From Prevotella falsenii DSM 22864 = JCM 15124 (GTDB lineage: Bacteria > Bacteroidota > Bacteroidia > Bacteroidales > Bacteroidaceae), in contig NZ_BAJY01000001.1 of assembly GCF_000613945.1 (NCBI RefSeq), positions 177,235 to 241,234 of the forward strand: 64,000 nt of DNA. Reading direction: 5' to 3'. A model generated the notes under the pieces. It saw only the letters and a list, made by a program, of their open reading frames with translations, did no database searches and had not been told where the DNA came from. Of this stretch, positions 42,558 to 52,705 are shown piece after piece; position 1 is the first letter of the stretch; every line of letters starts with the position of its first letter. Both the position numbers and the translations under genes were made by a program.

Positions 42558-43001
42558 AACGTTAGTTCGGCATAAGAAAGCAGATTAAGCAGGCAATCTC
42601 GCAGCTACTTTTTAGCAAGACCGCTAATGAAAGCAAGAGCGTTATTCCGTTTCATTCTGTAAAAATAATTCCCTTAAAAAGTGATAAATGCGTTTTGACA
42701 TTGCGAAAGCGTAGGTTTTGCAACGCAAAACAGCCGCTTTTACCGTGCAAAACCTACGGTTTTGGAACGCAAAACAATAGGTTTTGTAATGCGCTGATGT
42801 ATAGAGTGTTATGTAATAGCTATGCTTGTGAAAAATATTTACACTTTTATAGCCTTCTTTTCGTTCATGGAATAGGGTGAGTTCGGTGTAATAATTGGAG
42901 GAAGAAGCTTCGCTTTTTTAAAGTTGTAGGCGTATTAAATCACAGTTTAAGCATCTTGATAACTAAAGATACTCGCATAATTCTTATGCCGAACTCACGT
43001 T
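42558..43001 (+). mobile_element. 444-bp element with terminal inverted repeats; hairpin repeat copy 3 inside (arms T/G/T)
   Basis: Left end AACGTTAGTTCGGCATAAGAA (42558-42578) is matched by an inverted right end (42981-43001) at 20 of 21 bases, and the match runs two bases farther on each side (TTAA flank). It has no gene. Inside lie the hairpin repeat (arms CGTAGG, CAGCCG, CCTACG at about 42710-42775) and a third, inner copy of the end sequence (42877-42896). Reads as a non-autonomous miniature transposable element, or a structured repeat spread by one. Copy 6 is a second near-complete member. Confidence 0.65.
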
Positions 43002-43027
43002 AAAATAAAAGGAAAGACACTGAAAGG

Positions 43028-43070
43028 AAAAGCCGCACTGAAGCCACAACGTCTTCAGTGCGGCTTTTTT
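43028..43070 (+). terminator. strong intrinsic terminator with no obvious gene upstream
   Basis: AAAGCCGCACTGAAG and CTTCAGTGCGGCTTTTTT form a 13-bp stem and a T6 run on the + strand. The nearest + strand gene upstream is over 9 kb away; only the 444-bp element lies before it. It may end a transcript from that element or insulate manC. Confidence 0.8.
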
Positions 43071-43197
43071 CTTTTGTTATACTTACTCTGTGCGGAAATA
43101 TAAAAGTATGAAAAATATTAATTTCTTTCTTAAAACATTTGTGAAATAAGAATTATTTGAATACCTTTGACTATGTAAATAGAAAATCTATACATCT

Positions 43198-44292
43198 ATG
43201 GAAATTACGGATAATAATAGTTACTGTGTCATTTTGGCTGGCGGAAAAGGTAAAAGATTGTGGCCGGTGAGTAGGGAAAAATATCCTAAGCAGTTTATTG
43301 ACTTCTTCAGCGAGGGGCGAACACAGCTGCAACAGACTTTCGACCGCTTTCTTGATATTGTTCCAAAGGATAATATTTTTATTGTAACAAGCCAACTGTA
43401 CTACGACATTGTGCGCGAACAGCTCCCCGAAATAGCTGAAAACAATATTATTTCCGAGCCTGTTTATCGGAATACCGCACCAAGTGTAGCATGGGCTGCC
43501 CGCCGTATTTCAAAGATAAACAGCCATGCAAATGTTATTATTTCGCCTTCCGACCAAAGTATTATGAAGCCCGAAATATTCAAAAGCAATATTCAGGAAG
43601 GATTAAACTTCACTGCCACACACGACTGTTTGCTGGCTTTGGGTGTCCAGCCCACACGTGCCGAGACCGCATACGGCTACATACAGAAAGGCAGCGCAAG
43701 CACAATGGGCGATATATATAAGGTGAAGGCATTCACCGAAAAGCCCGATGAAGAGTTTGCCCGAATGTTTGTAGACAGCAACGAATGGTTGTGGAACACG
43801 GGTATGTACTTAGGTAATGTGAAGTTCCTGAAAGAAAGCCTGCAACAAAGCCTTTCGGTTGCGCAAATAGATTTCGATGCTACACCACAAGAATTTGATA
43901 CGGAAGACGAAGAAGAGTTTGCTCAGCACTTCTTCCCTGCTTTCCCTAATATGTCGATAGACTATGGCGTGCTTGAAAAGTCGCCCGATGTACACGTTCT
44001 GAAATGCGATTTCGGTTGGGTAGACCTTGGCACATGGTGCGGTATGTATGACTCGAAAAGTCGTGGAGAGGACGATAATGTGGTTGCCGGTGGCGAAGTA
44101 TTGTTCGATGGTTCAAGCAACAACATCGTCAAATTGCCCAACGACAAGTTTGCCATTCTAAACGGACTCGATGGCTTTATCGTTGCCGAAAAAGGCAATT
44201 TGCTGCTTATTTGCAAGAAAGAAAACTCTTCGGCTTTCATTAGAAAGTATGTAAACGAGGCGCAACTAAAGAAGGGTGAAGAGTTTATTTAA
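43198..44292 (+). CDS. manC: mannose-1-phosphate guanylyltransferase
   Basis: 364 residues, single-domain (GDP-mannose pyrophosphorylase without the isomerase fusion). It makes GDP-mannose from mannose-1-phosphate and GTP for glycans. Nucleotide motif VILAGGKGKRLWPVSREKYPKQF (about residues 12-34), a ISPSDQ signature, GVQPTRAETAYGYI and VKAFTEKPDEEFA are family hallmarks. A -7 box TACCTTTG lies at 43162. A long hairpin follows the gene. Confidence 0.95.
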   Translation: MEITDNNSYCVILAGGKGKRLWPVSREKYPKQFIDFFSEGRTQLQQTFDRFLDIVPKDNIFIVTSQLYYDIVREQLPEIAENNIISEPVYRNTAPSVAWAARRISKINSHANVIISPSDQSIMKPEIFKSNIQEGLNFTATHDCLLALGVQPTRAETAYGYIQKGSASTMGDIYKVKAFTEKPDEEFARMFVDSNEWLWNTGMYLGNVKFLKESLQQSLSVAQIDFDATPQEFDTEDEEEFAQHFFPAFPNMSIDYGVLEKSPDVHVLKCDFGWVDLGTWCGMYDSKSRGEDDNVVAGGEVLFDGSSNNIVKLPNDKFAILNGLDGFIVAEKGNLLLICKKENSSAFIRKYVNEAQLKKGEEFI

Positions 44293-44349
44293 AGGCTTGT
44301 ACGTTCTAAATGAACCGTTATAAAAACCCACAAAGCAGGTTATAACAAA

Positions 44350-44432
44350 CGCAAGACCAAGTTTTCGTTTTGTTCCCTCGCAAAACTAACACCCTATTAG
44401 TTTGCGAAACAAGCCGAAAACTTGGTCTTGCG
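44350..44432. terminator. long perfect-arm hairpin after manC
   Basis: CGCAAGACCAAGTTTTCG and its exact complement CGAAAACTTGGTCTTGCG (44350-44367 and 44415-44432) enclose a second, inner stem (TTGTTCCCTCGCAAAACTAA with TTAGTTTGCGAAACAA). A T-rich stretch follows on the + strand. Acts as a terminator between the converging manC and HIT genes; the size (83 bases) is unusual. Confidence 0.7.
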
Positions 44433-44482
44433 CATCTTTTATAGTATGCCGCTGCATTGACAGCACAAAGCAAACAAACTAT

Positions 44483-44881
44483 TTAACCTAATTTTTGGAA
44501 AGCGTCGAAAATGCGTGCTGCAATCTCCGTTTGCTCTTCTGCTGTCAGTTCGATGTGCTTATGGAAGTCTACATCGCTTTCTTTGTTGATGGGCAACAGG
44601 TGGATATGTGCGTGGTCTACTTCGAGTCCCAACACTATTTGTGCTACTTTCTTGCAAGGAAAGGCAATCTTTATGGCACGGGCAACCTTTTTTGCAAAGA
44701 GCTGGAACGCTGCCAAGTCGTCGTCTTCCATATCAAAAATGTAGTCTACCTCTTTACGAGGAATTACCAATGTGTGCGCTTTTCCGATAGGGTTGATGTC
44801 GAGAAAAGCATAAAACTTATCGTTCTCTGCACATTTATAGCTTGGTATTTCTCCGGCTGCAATCTTTGAAAATATCGTCAT
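44483..44881 (-). CDS. HIT family nucleotide hydrolase/transferase
   Basis: 132 residues. The HIT signature HxHxH is seen as VDHAHIHLLPIN (about residues 97-108), and AENDKFYAFLDINPIGKAHTLVIPRKEVDYIF is the standard N-terminal core. It hydrolyses or transfers nucleotide phosphoramidates or dinucleoside polyphosphates; substrate unspecified. Lies 24 bases after greA and probably in one operon with it. Confidence 0.92.
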   Translation of the reverse strand: MTIFSKIAAGEIPSYKCAENDKFYAFLDINPIGKAHTLVIPRKEVDYIFDMEDDDLAAFQLFAKKVARAIKIAFPCKKVAQIVLGLEVDHAHIHLLPINKESDVDFHKHIELTAEEQTEIAARIFDAFQKLG

Positions 44882-44905
44882 AGCCTTATTTCTTTGTTTT
44901 ACACC

Positions 44906-45376
44906 TTAAAGATTGATAGAAATATTATCTATCCTCAACCTTATTTTACCGCGTGGTATTTCTATCTCCACCTCATCGCCCACCTTCTTGTTGAGCAGTC
45001 CTTGTGCAATAGGAGTTTTGATAGAAATCTTTCCTTGCTTCAGGTTTGCTTCCGATTCGCTGACAATCGTGTACTCCATTTTAGTGTTATTGCCCAAATT
45101 AGTCATTTGAACGGTAGACATAATCTGCACAGCTTCGTTGCTCAAACGCGATGTATCCACAATTTTTGCTTGCGCGATGGTCATCTTCATCTCGGTTATT
45201 TTCGCTTCGAGATGTGCTTGTGCTTCTTTTGCTGCGTCGTATTCCGAATTTTCGCTTAAATCGCCCTTGTCGGCTGCTTCTGCTATTGCTGCCGATGCTT
45301 TCGGACGTTCCACTGCTTCTAAACGTTGCAGTTCAGCCACGAGCTTGTCGTAGCCATCTTGTGACATGTAAGACAT
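44906..45376 (-). CDS. greA: transcription elongation factor GreA
   Basis: 156 residues. Rescues stalled RNA polymerase by aiding cleavage of backtracked RNA. N-terminal coiled coil with the tip SENSEYDAAKEAQAHLEAKI (acidic catalytic residues at the tip) and C-terminal PIAQGLLNKKVGDEVEIEIPRG. A second Met at residue 4 is an equally good start. -7 box TATCTTTGC at 45501-45493 upstream. Confidence 0.95.
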   Translation of the reverse strand: MSYMSQDGYDKLVAELQRLEAVERPKASAAIAEAADKGDLSENSEYDAAKEAQAHLEAKITEMKMTIAQAKIVDTSRLSNEAVQIMSTVQMTNLGNNTKMEYTIVSESEANLKQGKISIKTPIAQGLLNKKVGDEVEIEIPRGKIRLRIDNISINL

Positions 45377-45664
45377 AATCTATATTTTTTGTTTATACGC
45401 TTTTCAAAATAAATATAAAAAAGACAGAATCCCAACATAATCCCGATGTCAGAATTCCATTACCGCTTTTTTAACTACTTTATTAGAACGTTGCAAAGAT
45501 AGTCCTTATTTCCGATATTCCAAAGCAAAGGAGGTTAAAAATTATTAGTAGTCAAAAACGAAAGTTTATTCTATCGGTCATTCTGCATATTACCGCACGT
45601 CGCAAAAATCCGTTCTTGGCACTGCCGGCTATGGAATAATGGATATTTACCGAAGGCAGATGAT

Positions 45665-45905
45665 TTCCTTTTTCCTGCTCAAGGCAAATGCCGTAAAACA
45701 GCTTTAATCTTGTAAAGATAATTCTCTTAAAAAACGATAATTTCGGTTTGGCGTTGCGAAACCGTAGGTTTTGCATCGCAAAACCTACGCTTTTACCGTG
45801 CAAAACCTACGGTTTTGGAATGCAAAACAATAGGTTTTGTAATGCGCTGACAGCGAGTTAGTTGAACGAGAGATATGCTTTGGAAAAATATTTACACTTT
45901 TATCG
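45665..45905 (+). repeat. intergenic hairpin repeat, copy 4 (arms T/T/T)
   Basis: Hairpin core at 45751-45840, with all arms of the CGTAGG type, then ACAATAGGTTTTGTAATGCGCTGA. Its upstream flank (TTTCCTGCTCAAGGCAAATG) is shared only with copy 5, so the two are recent relatives. Lies in the 828-bp gap between greA and the receptor gene. The rest of that gap holds only the greA promoter and the receptor promoter at 46101 (TATCTTTGC). Confidence 0.85.
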
Positions 45906-46204
45906 GTTTTCTTTCGAGGTATTTGCATAATCCTGTATTTGTTTTTACGGCACTGCAACCTAATGTTTTTAATATAGATTTAAATATCAACGACTTCTCC
46001 ATTTTGGCTCATCTGCAACACAGCAGCGTTGTTTTGAGAACTGTAAATAAAGCAGAAGAAAAAGCTGTTTTTTACTTGATATTATAAAATAAAAGCCTTA
46101 TCTTTGCAGTACAAAGTAAGAAGCAGCTAAAAATAACGTCCATATATAACCAAGAATTAGCAAACTTCTTAACTCTGTGGCAATGTAATACCAAAACAAA
46201 AAAT

Positions 46205-48511
46205 ATGATAAAAAGAAGTTTATTCATCACCGTTCTTCTTAGTTGTATATGTTTTTCAACATACGCACAGGAGAGTTATTATGGCAAAGTAGTCGATAGT
46301 AATCGGAAAGCTATTTCTTTTGCAAATGTAGTTTTACTCAATGACGCTGATTCTTCGTTTGTTACAGGTGTAGTAACAAGCGAAAAGGGTGAGTTTAAAA
46401 TTGATAATGCATCAAAAGGATTGCTGAAGGTATCGTGTATTGGATACAATACTGAAATAATAAACGCAAGAACAAATGAACCTCTTGATATTTGCTTGAC
46501 AGCCAATGCCGTAAATATGGAAGAAATAGTTGTTAAGTCGGATAAGCCCATAACGCGCATAGAAGGAGATGCACTGGTTACAATGGTGAAAGGAACGCTA
46601 TTTGAACGATTGGGCAATGCGAAAGATGTCATTACTCGTTTACCGGGTGTAATCAGCAATCAAGGTGGTATCGAGGTATTTGGAAAAGGTGCACCGGTAA
46701 TCTATATCAATGGTCGGAAAGTAAACAATGACAATTTGCTGGAACAACTTAAGTCGAATAAAATAAAGAAAGTGGAAGTTGTAACAAATCCCGGCGCACG
46801 CTACGATGCCACCGTAAAGGCGGTAATACGCATTACAGCCGAAAGGGAACAGGGCGAAGGGTTCGCATTTGACACCACCACCAAACTGGGTTATCGCGAC
46901 TATCTTTATGGTTCTGAGATTGTCAATATGAACTATCGCATCAACAAACTTGATATATTTGCCGATTTGGAATATTCAAGAAGCAAGATGAAAGGGGCAA
47001 GTACCAACCTGCAAAATATATGGCTTTCCTCCCTATACATGCAAAATATCGACATACAGTCGAAGGAGCGTTCGCAAATGTATGATGGTCGAATAGGTTT
47101 CAACTATATGTTCTCTCCTTCTCATTCATTGGGTTTGTACTATAAAGTAACACACACGCCGCTCAAGGTCTGGGGAATGGCTCAGACAAAATCGTGGATA
47201 GACAACGCATTGGAAGATGAAAGTAATGTTTCCAGTGATGCCGAAAACCGCGCAACAACACATAACATCGATGGATATTATACCAATGCAATAGGCAAAT
47301 GGTTGCTGGATGCGACCTTTGATGTGTTGTGGAAGAAAGGAAACACAAGAGACTATGTGGAGGAAGTAAATCGCAACACCGCCAATAAGACCCTTACATT
47401 GATTGATGACAACAATTCGCGCATGTTTGCAGGCGAGTTACATCTGTCAAGACCGCTATGGAAAGGACAGCTTCGTTTCGGAACAGAGTATTCTAACAGT
47501 CGGCGCGACGAGCATTTTTTCAATGTAGAACATATTCTGGCAAGCAACGTTCCCCTGATAAAAGAGAACAACACGGCGGTATATGTAGAGTTGCTACAAC
47601 GATTGGGAAAGATAATCGTACAACTGGGCACCCGTTACGAGCATATAAACAGCAACTACTATCAGAACGGACAAAGAGTTGCAGATCAGTCCCGCATCTA
47701 CAACAAATTCTTTCCAACGGCGATGTTGGTAATGCCGATAGGCGAAAGTATGCTGCAACTCAGCTATGCCAAGAAGTACAACCGTCCGCTGTATTCTCAA
47801 TTGAGTGGTACTATCTCGTACGTAAACCGCTACCTCTACGAAAGTGGAAATCCGTTGCTACGCCCATCGTACATCGACAATGTTTCGCTCAATGCCCGTT
47901 ACAGCTGGGCAATGATGATGGTAAGCTATATGCACACAACAGACAAAATAATAACGTCGGCTATAGATTATGGCAAAGATAATGCGACTTTATCTAAGAA
48001 AATGAACTCTGCTTATAACTTAGATGAATTGCAACTAATGGTGCAACTCGCCCCTCAATTCAAACGTTACTACCCTGCCTTGATGGTCGGTGTTGTAGCA
48101 CCTTTCTATAAGGAAATCTACAAAGGTGAAGCAAAGCGGTTCAACAAGGCAATGGGTATTATCCGGTTCAACAACCTTCTCGTACTGTCTTCTACCTGTA
48201 TGCTAAATGTTGATTTGAGCTGGAGAGGTAAAGGTAATGGTGAAAACATAGATGTGGGGCAAACGTGGCAAATCAATGCCGGTGCAACCAAGCAATGGGG
48301 GCAACACTGGAAGATGAAGTTTGCAGTCAATGATATTTTCAATACGGCTCGAAAAAATCAATTTACCTTTTATAGTGGTGTAAGGGAATTCGACATGGAG
48401 AAGCTGTCAAACACCCGTGCCATAGAGTGTACAGTAAGCTATAGCTTCAATGCCACCAAGTCGAAGTACAAGGGAAAGGGAGCAGGAAATAAAGAAAAAG
48501 AAAGATTATAG
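46205..48511 (+). CDS. outer-membrane beta-barrel protein, TonB-dependent receptor-like
   Basis: 768 residues with a signal peptide (ending FSTYAQE). N-terminal carboxypeptidase regulatory-like domain (YYGKVVDSNRKAISFANVVL), then a plug-like part (RLPGVISNQGGIEVFGKGAPVIYINGRKV) and a long beta-barrel (alternating aromatic strands to the C-terminus). Matches the 'outer membrane beta-barrel family' related to TonB receptors; no SusD partner lies beside it, so its cargo is unknown. -7 box TATCTTTGC at 46101. Ends in a Lys/Gly-rich tail. Confidence 0.85.
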   Translation: MIKRSLFITVLLSCICFSTYAQESYYGKVVDSNRKAISFANVVLLNDADSSFVTGVVTSEKGEFKIDNASKGLLKVSCIGYNTEIINARTNEPLDICLTANAVNMEEIVVKSDKPITRIEGDALVTMVKGTLFERLGNAKDVITRLPGVISNQGGIEVFGKGAPVIYINGRKVNNDNLLEQLKSNKIKKVEVVTNPGARYDATVKAVIRITAEREQGEGFAFDTTTKLGYRDYLYGSEIVNMNYRINKLDIFADLEYSRSKMKGASTNLQNIWLSSLYMQNIDIQSKERSQMYDGRIGFNYMFSPSHSLGLYYKVTHTPLKVWGMAQTKSWIDNALEDESNVSSDAENRATTHNIDGYYTNAIGKWLLDATFDVLWKKGNTRDYVEEVNRNTANKTLTLIDDNNSRMFAGELHLSRPLWKGQLRFGTEYSNSRRDEHFFNVEHILASNVPLIKENNTAVYVELLQRLGKIIVQLGTRYEHINSNYYQNGQRVADQSRIYNKFFPTAMLVMPIGESMLQLSYAKKYNRPLYSQLSGTISYVNRYLYESGNPLLRPSYIDNVSLNARYSWAMMMVSYMHTTDKIITSAIDYGKDNATLSKKMNSAYNLDELQLMVQLAPQFKRYYPALMVGVVAPFYKEIYKGEAKRFNKAMGIIRFNNLLVLSSTCMLNVDLSWRGKGNGENIDVGQTWQINAGATKQWGQHWKMKFAVNDIFNTARKNQFTFYSGVREFDMEKLSNTRAIECTVSYSFNATKSKYKGKGAGNKEKERL

Positions 48512-48548
48512 TTAATATCAAATAGTGCGAAGTGCATTCTTTAAAAAC

Positions 48549-48595
48549 ATAAACCTACTTTATGCCATACCATGATGTGCGTAAAGTAGGTTTAT
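48549..48595 (+). terminator. intrinsic terminator after the receptor gene
   Basis: ATAAACCTACTTTA and TAAAGTAGGTTTAT form a 14-bp perfect stem 38 bases past the stop. A weak T-rich run (CGTATATTCTTTCT) follows. Confidence 0.75.
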
Positions 48596-48654
48596 CGTAT
48601 ATTCTTTCTCTTGCTTTTATAGCGGTTCGGTAGAAGTTATCGGGGCAGATAATT

Positions 48655-48895
48655 TTCTTTCTCCTGCTCAAGGCAAATGCCGTAAAACAGCTTTAAACTT
48701 GTAAAGATAATTCTCTTAAAAAACGATAATTTCGGTTTGGCATTGCGAAACCGTAGGTTTTGCAATGTAAAACCTACGCTTTTACCGTGCAAAACCTACG
48801 GTTTTGGAACGCAACACAATAGGTTTTGTAATGCGCTGACAGTAAGATGATTAAGCAATAGATATATTTCTGAAAAATATTTACACTTTTATCGC
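48655..48895 (+). repeat. intergenic hairpin repeat, copy 5 (arms T/T/T)
   Basis: Near-identical to copy 4 in the flank and core, with arms of the CGTAGG type (48751-48802). Arm B has one change (GTAAAACCTACG). Lies between the receptor gene and cdaA (502-bp gap), which otherwise shows the terminator above. Confidence 0.85.
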
Positions 48896-49013
48896 CTGTA
48901 TTTCGCCTTTAAAATGTGGTATGCAAGTGGAACGGAGTAGCGGAGGAACAAGTTCTTTTCTGTTCGGAAAGATGAAACGATGGGCTTCTTTGCACCAAGT
49001 TTTCATTGTTCCT

Positions 49014-49790
49014 TTATAGGTCTGCGAGTTCCTTTGCCAAGATGCTTTCAAGCTGTTCGGCAGACAAGCGCACTTGAAATTCGCCACGAATGGCTACCGA
49101 AATCTTGCCCGTTTCTTCTGAAACAACGATGGCAAGGGCGTCGGAAGATTGCGAGATGCCCAATGCAGCACGGTGGCGGAGTCCGAAATCTTTCGGAATG
49201 TCTTGGCTGTGGCTTACGGGAAGAATGCAGCCGGCAGCCTTTATGCGTTTTTTCGATATAATCATTGCGCCATCGTGGAGGGGCGAGTTCTTGAAGAAAA
49301 TGTTTTCTATGAGTCGTTGGTTGATGCGTGCATCGATGTAGTCGCCTGTTTCTACGATGTCCTGCAAGATAACATTGCGTTCTATAACGATGAGTGCGCC
49401 CACTTTTCCCTTGCCCATATTCATGCACGCCATAACGATTGGGAGAATGGACTTGCGGTCTACGCCCTTCTTGTTCTTGTCGCTTCGGAACAGTTTCAGT
49501 ATGTTCTTTGCTTTCTGGTGCGCACCAAGGTTATAGAGGAAGTAGCGTATTTCTTTTTGGAAGAGCACGATAAGACCGATTACTCCCACAGAGACCAACT
49601 TGTCCATAATGCTTCCCAAGAGTCGCATTTCCAATACCTGACTGACGATAAGCCAGATAACAACGAACACCATAATACCTGCGAACACGTTGAGCGAACG
49701 CGATTCTTTCATAATACGATAGAGGTAGTAGAGCATGAGTGCTACCAACACTATATCGATGATGTCTTTTAAGCCAAATTCAAAAAACAT
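49014..49790 (-). CDS. cdaA: diadenylate cyclase CdaA
   Basis: 258 residues. Makes cyclic di-AMP from ATP at the membrane. Three N-terminal membrane helices (about residues 8-85), then the DisA_N catalytic domain with SPLHDGAMII (DGA motif) and GLRHRAALGISQSSDALAIVVS (RHR motif). folP lies 225 bases upstream on the same strand, the usual Bacteroidetes order. Confidence 0.95.
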   Translation of the reverse strand: MFFEFGLKDIIDIVLVALMLYYLYRIMKESRSLNVFAGIMVFVVIWLIVSQVLEMRLLGSIMDKLVSVGVIGLIVLFQKEIRYFLYNLGAHQKAKNILKLFRSDKNKKGVDRKSILPIVMACMNMGKGKVGALIVIERNVILQDIVETGDYIDARINQRLIENIFFKNSPLHDGAMIISKKRIKAAGCILPVSHSQDIPKDFGLRHRAALGISQSSDALAIVVSEETGKISVAIRGEFQVRLSAEQLESILAKELADL

Positions 49791-49855
49791 ATTTCTTCCT
49801 TTCTGCTATTTCTTTTGTGCAACGAACAGTCTATTCTACCTTTCTTGCAGCCGCC

Positions 49856-50031
49856 AAACGTTCTTTTCTCGTTCCTCGAAAAGTGCGTTTTCTCGCCATG
49901 GCAATGCACAAATAAATTTGGCATTGCTCATTTGGCGGCTTGCAAACGTTCTTTTCTCGTTCCTCTAAAAGTGCGTTTTCTCGCCATGGCAATGCTCAAA
50001 TAAATTTGGCATTGCTCATTTGGCTGAACGA
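49856..50031. repeat. 88-bp tandem duplication between folP and cdaA
   Basis: Two copies (from 49856 and 49944) of AAACGTTCTTTTCTCGTTCC followed by TCGCCATGGCAATGC and AAATAAATTTGGCATTGC. They differ at three or four sites. Each unit holds a GCAATGC...GCATTGC inverted repeat. The gap between the two genes is thus mostly this repeat, and the second copy runs into the 3' end of folP. Confidence 0.85.
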
Positions 50032-50852
50032 AAACGTTCATAAATACGTACGGTTTCTACGGCTTCTTTCACATCGTGGACACGCAAAATGCTTGCACCT
50101 TTCATCAGGGAAATCATGTTCAGGGCTGTCGTTCCGTTCAGACTTTCCTGTGCCGTGATGCCCAATAGCCGGTGAATCATGCGCTTGCGACTGATGCCAA
50201 CAAGTATGGGAAGTTCCAAAGCGTGCAGCTGTTCCATTACTCTCATCAGTGCATAGTTGCCATCTATGGGGTCTTTGCCGAAGCCGAAACCGGGGTCTAA
50301 GATGATGTCTTTCTGCCCAAGGGCACGCAATTCCTGCACTTCGCGCGACAGGTTGATAAGCATATCGTGCATATTGGCAGCTTTCGACATTAATATATAA
50401 GGTGTGCCCAACTCGGCAACGGTGCGAAACATGTCGGGGTCGGCACCTTCTTCCACATCGTTTATAATATCTGCATTGAACTCCTCGACCATGCGTCGGG
50501 CGATTGATGCGCGGAAAGTATCAATGGAAACAATGGCGTCGGGCTGTGCTTGGCGAATGATGGGCAACGCCATGGCGAGGCGGCGCATTTCTTCCGCCTC
50601 GTCTACAAACTCTCCGCCGGGACGTGTAGAGCATGCGCCGACGTCGATAATCTTTGCTCCTTCGGCTACAATCCGGTTGGCACGATTGTATATTTCTGCC
50701 TCTGTTTGCATGCGGCTGTCGGCATAAAACGAGTCGGGGGTAACGTTCAAGATGCCCATTACACAAGGCTTCGAGAGGTCGAAGAGCTGCCCCCTTACGT
50801 TCATTGTATAGTCTACCGGACTAAATTGTTGCGCAAAACTTTCTTGTTCCAT
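50016..50852 (-). CDS. folP: dihydropteroate synthase
   Basis: 278 residues. Condenses p-aminobenzoate with a pterin pyrophosphate in folate synthesis; the target of sulfonamides. Motifs: GILNVTPDSFYADSR (about residues 33-47), IDVGACSTRPGGEFVDEAEE, DPGFGFGKD, and a C-terminal RVHDVKEAVETV. Length and motifs are full. The 3' end merges into the tandem repeat. Confidence 0.96.
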   Translation of the reverse strand: MEQESFAQQFSPVDYTMNVRGQLFDLSKPCVMGILNVTPDSFYADSRMQTEAEIYNRANRIVAEGAKIIDVGACSTRPGGEFVDEAEEMRRLAMALPIIRQAQPDAIVSIDTFRASIARRMVEEFNADIINDVEEGADPDMFRTVAELGTPYILMSKAANMHDMLINLSREVQELRALGQKDIILDPGFGFGKDPIDGNYALMRVMEQLHALELPILVGISRKRMIHRLLGITAQESLNGTTALNMISLMKGASILRVHDVKEAVETVRIYERFRSAK

Positions 50853-50904
50853 ATTGGCAAAGCTAATAAAAACTCTTTAGATTTCAAGATAAAACGTTTT
50901 GCAA

Positions 50905-52613
50905 TCAACTGTTTTGCTTTACTCCCATACGGGCTTCAACAACGTTTACAACATAGTCGCCAAGCTTTTCGCACTCTTGTATAATGTCCATATACATTGT
51001 TCCGATGGCGTAAGTGTAGTTATGTTCGTTCACGTCTTGAATGTTCTGCGTGCGTAGCTGGTCGCGGTAGTTGTTTATTTCGTTTTCAATGTTGAACGAA
51101 TGGTGCACGTCGTTGTCGTGCTTGTGGCCTACCAGCAAGCTGTTCATCTGTGTCAGAGCATCGTCGGTAAGTTCAAACATCTGCTCTATACGGCTGTATT
51201 GCTTTTCGGTGAAGTCTTCCTTTGCCGATATACGACGATTTATAGTGCGTGCGATGTTGTAGCATGAGTCGCCGATACTTTCGAGTTCGGATATTTCTCG
51301 TAGCATAGAGCGCACCTTTTCTTTTGTCTCATCGCTGAGATGGGCATTGCTTACTTGGTCCAAATACTTAGCAATTTCTATCTCCATGTTGTCCGAAATG
51401 CCTTCATATTTCTCTATCCGTGTGTACAGTTTCACAAAATTCGACTCTTCGGTGGTATTCAACAGTTCTCTTACCATACCGAACATACGTTGCATACGCT
51501 CGGCAAACGAATGTATTTCCTTGCTTGCTTCGAGCACAGAAAGTTCGGGCGTCTTCATGATGCCTGCCTGAATGAAACGCAGACGGAAATCTTCTTCGGT
51601 TTCGCTCTTGCGTGGTTTGATAAGCAGGCAAACCAATTTTTCGAGTTGAGGAATGAACCAAATCAACAAGAAAGTGTTGGCAATATTGAACGAAGTATGG
51701 AAGGCAGCCAAAACAATAGGCAGTTTTAGCTTAATATCAGCAGAAGCTGCGTTTGTAGAGGGGTCGTAATCAACAAATCCGCATACCATATTTACGAATG
51801 GATAGAATACTGCAAGCACCCAAATCACACCGATGACATTGAACATAAGGTGCGCCAAGGCGGCTCTTCGCGCCTGTGTGTTGGCAGCCAAAGCAGCCAA
51901 ATTGGCTGTAATGGTTGTACCAATGTTTTCTCCCATTACCAAGGCAATGCGAGATAGATAGGCAATACGCCCGTAGAACACAGTAAAATGGTGATGGCCA
52001 TGACGGCAGCGGACGATTGGACAATCATTGTGATGATGGATCCAATAGCAAGAAATATCAGAATAGTGAAGTAACTGTTTACGTCGAACGACTTAAAGAA
52101 CTCTATTACCTCAGGTGTTGTGTCCAGATGAAGTGCTTTTCCGGCATCGCTCAGCAGCACAAGGCTGAAGAACATAAAAGAAAGACCGAACAGGAAGTCG
52201 CCTATATAGCGCATTTTTCGCGAGTAAATCAGCACAATACCTATAAGGAAGGCAGGGAAAACAAAACTCGTAAGGTCTACCGAATAGCCTAACGACATAA
52301 TCCAAGCTGTGAGTGTGGTTCCAATATTGGCACCCATAATCACCGAAATGGCTTGAGCAAGTGTCAGCAGTCCTGCATTTACGAACGAAACGGTCATTAC
52401 CGTTGTTGCTGAAGACGATTGAACGGCACAGGTAATGAACGTTCCTGTAAGCATACCTGTCAATCTGTTGGTTGTCATTGCGCCCAAAATGTGGCGCAAT
52501 TGTGAGCCTGCCATCTTTTGCAATGCTTCGCTCATTACCTTCATACCATAGATAAGCAATGCCAATGAGCCTATAATCTTGAAAAGAATGGCTAAATAAA
52601 CACCTGTTGTCAT
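50905..52613 (-). CDS. Na/phosphate cotransporter family protein with PhoU-like domain; one-base frameshift
   Basis: N-terminal membrane part has the repeated Na/Pi signature GTFITCAVQSSSATTVMTV and SIITMIVQSSAAVMAIT. A PhoU-like helical C-terminus (RMQRMFGMVRELLNTTEES; LREISELESIGDSCYNIART) may tune uptake. The frame breaks near 51957, after LPIYLA; ALVMGENIGTTITANLAAL continues in another frame. One missing G restores 569 residues, the family length. Confidence 0.9.
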
Positions 52614-52705
52614 AAATTAATTGTTTTGTAATGCATTTTTTTTGCTCTTTAATGAGAACTTGCTAACTTTATACCCTGAATAAAATCGTTAAACGTTCAT
52701 ACAAG

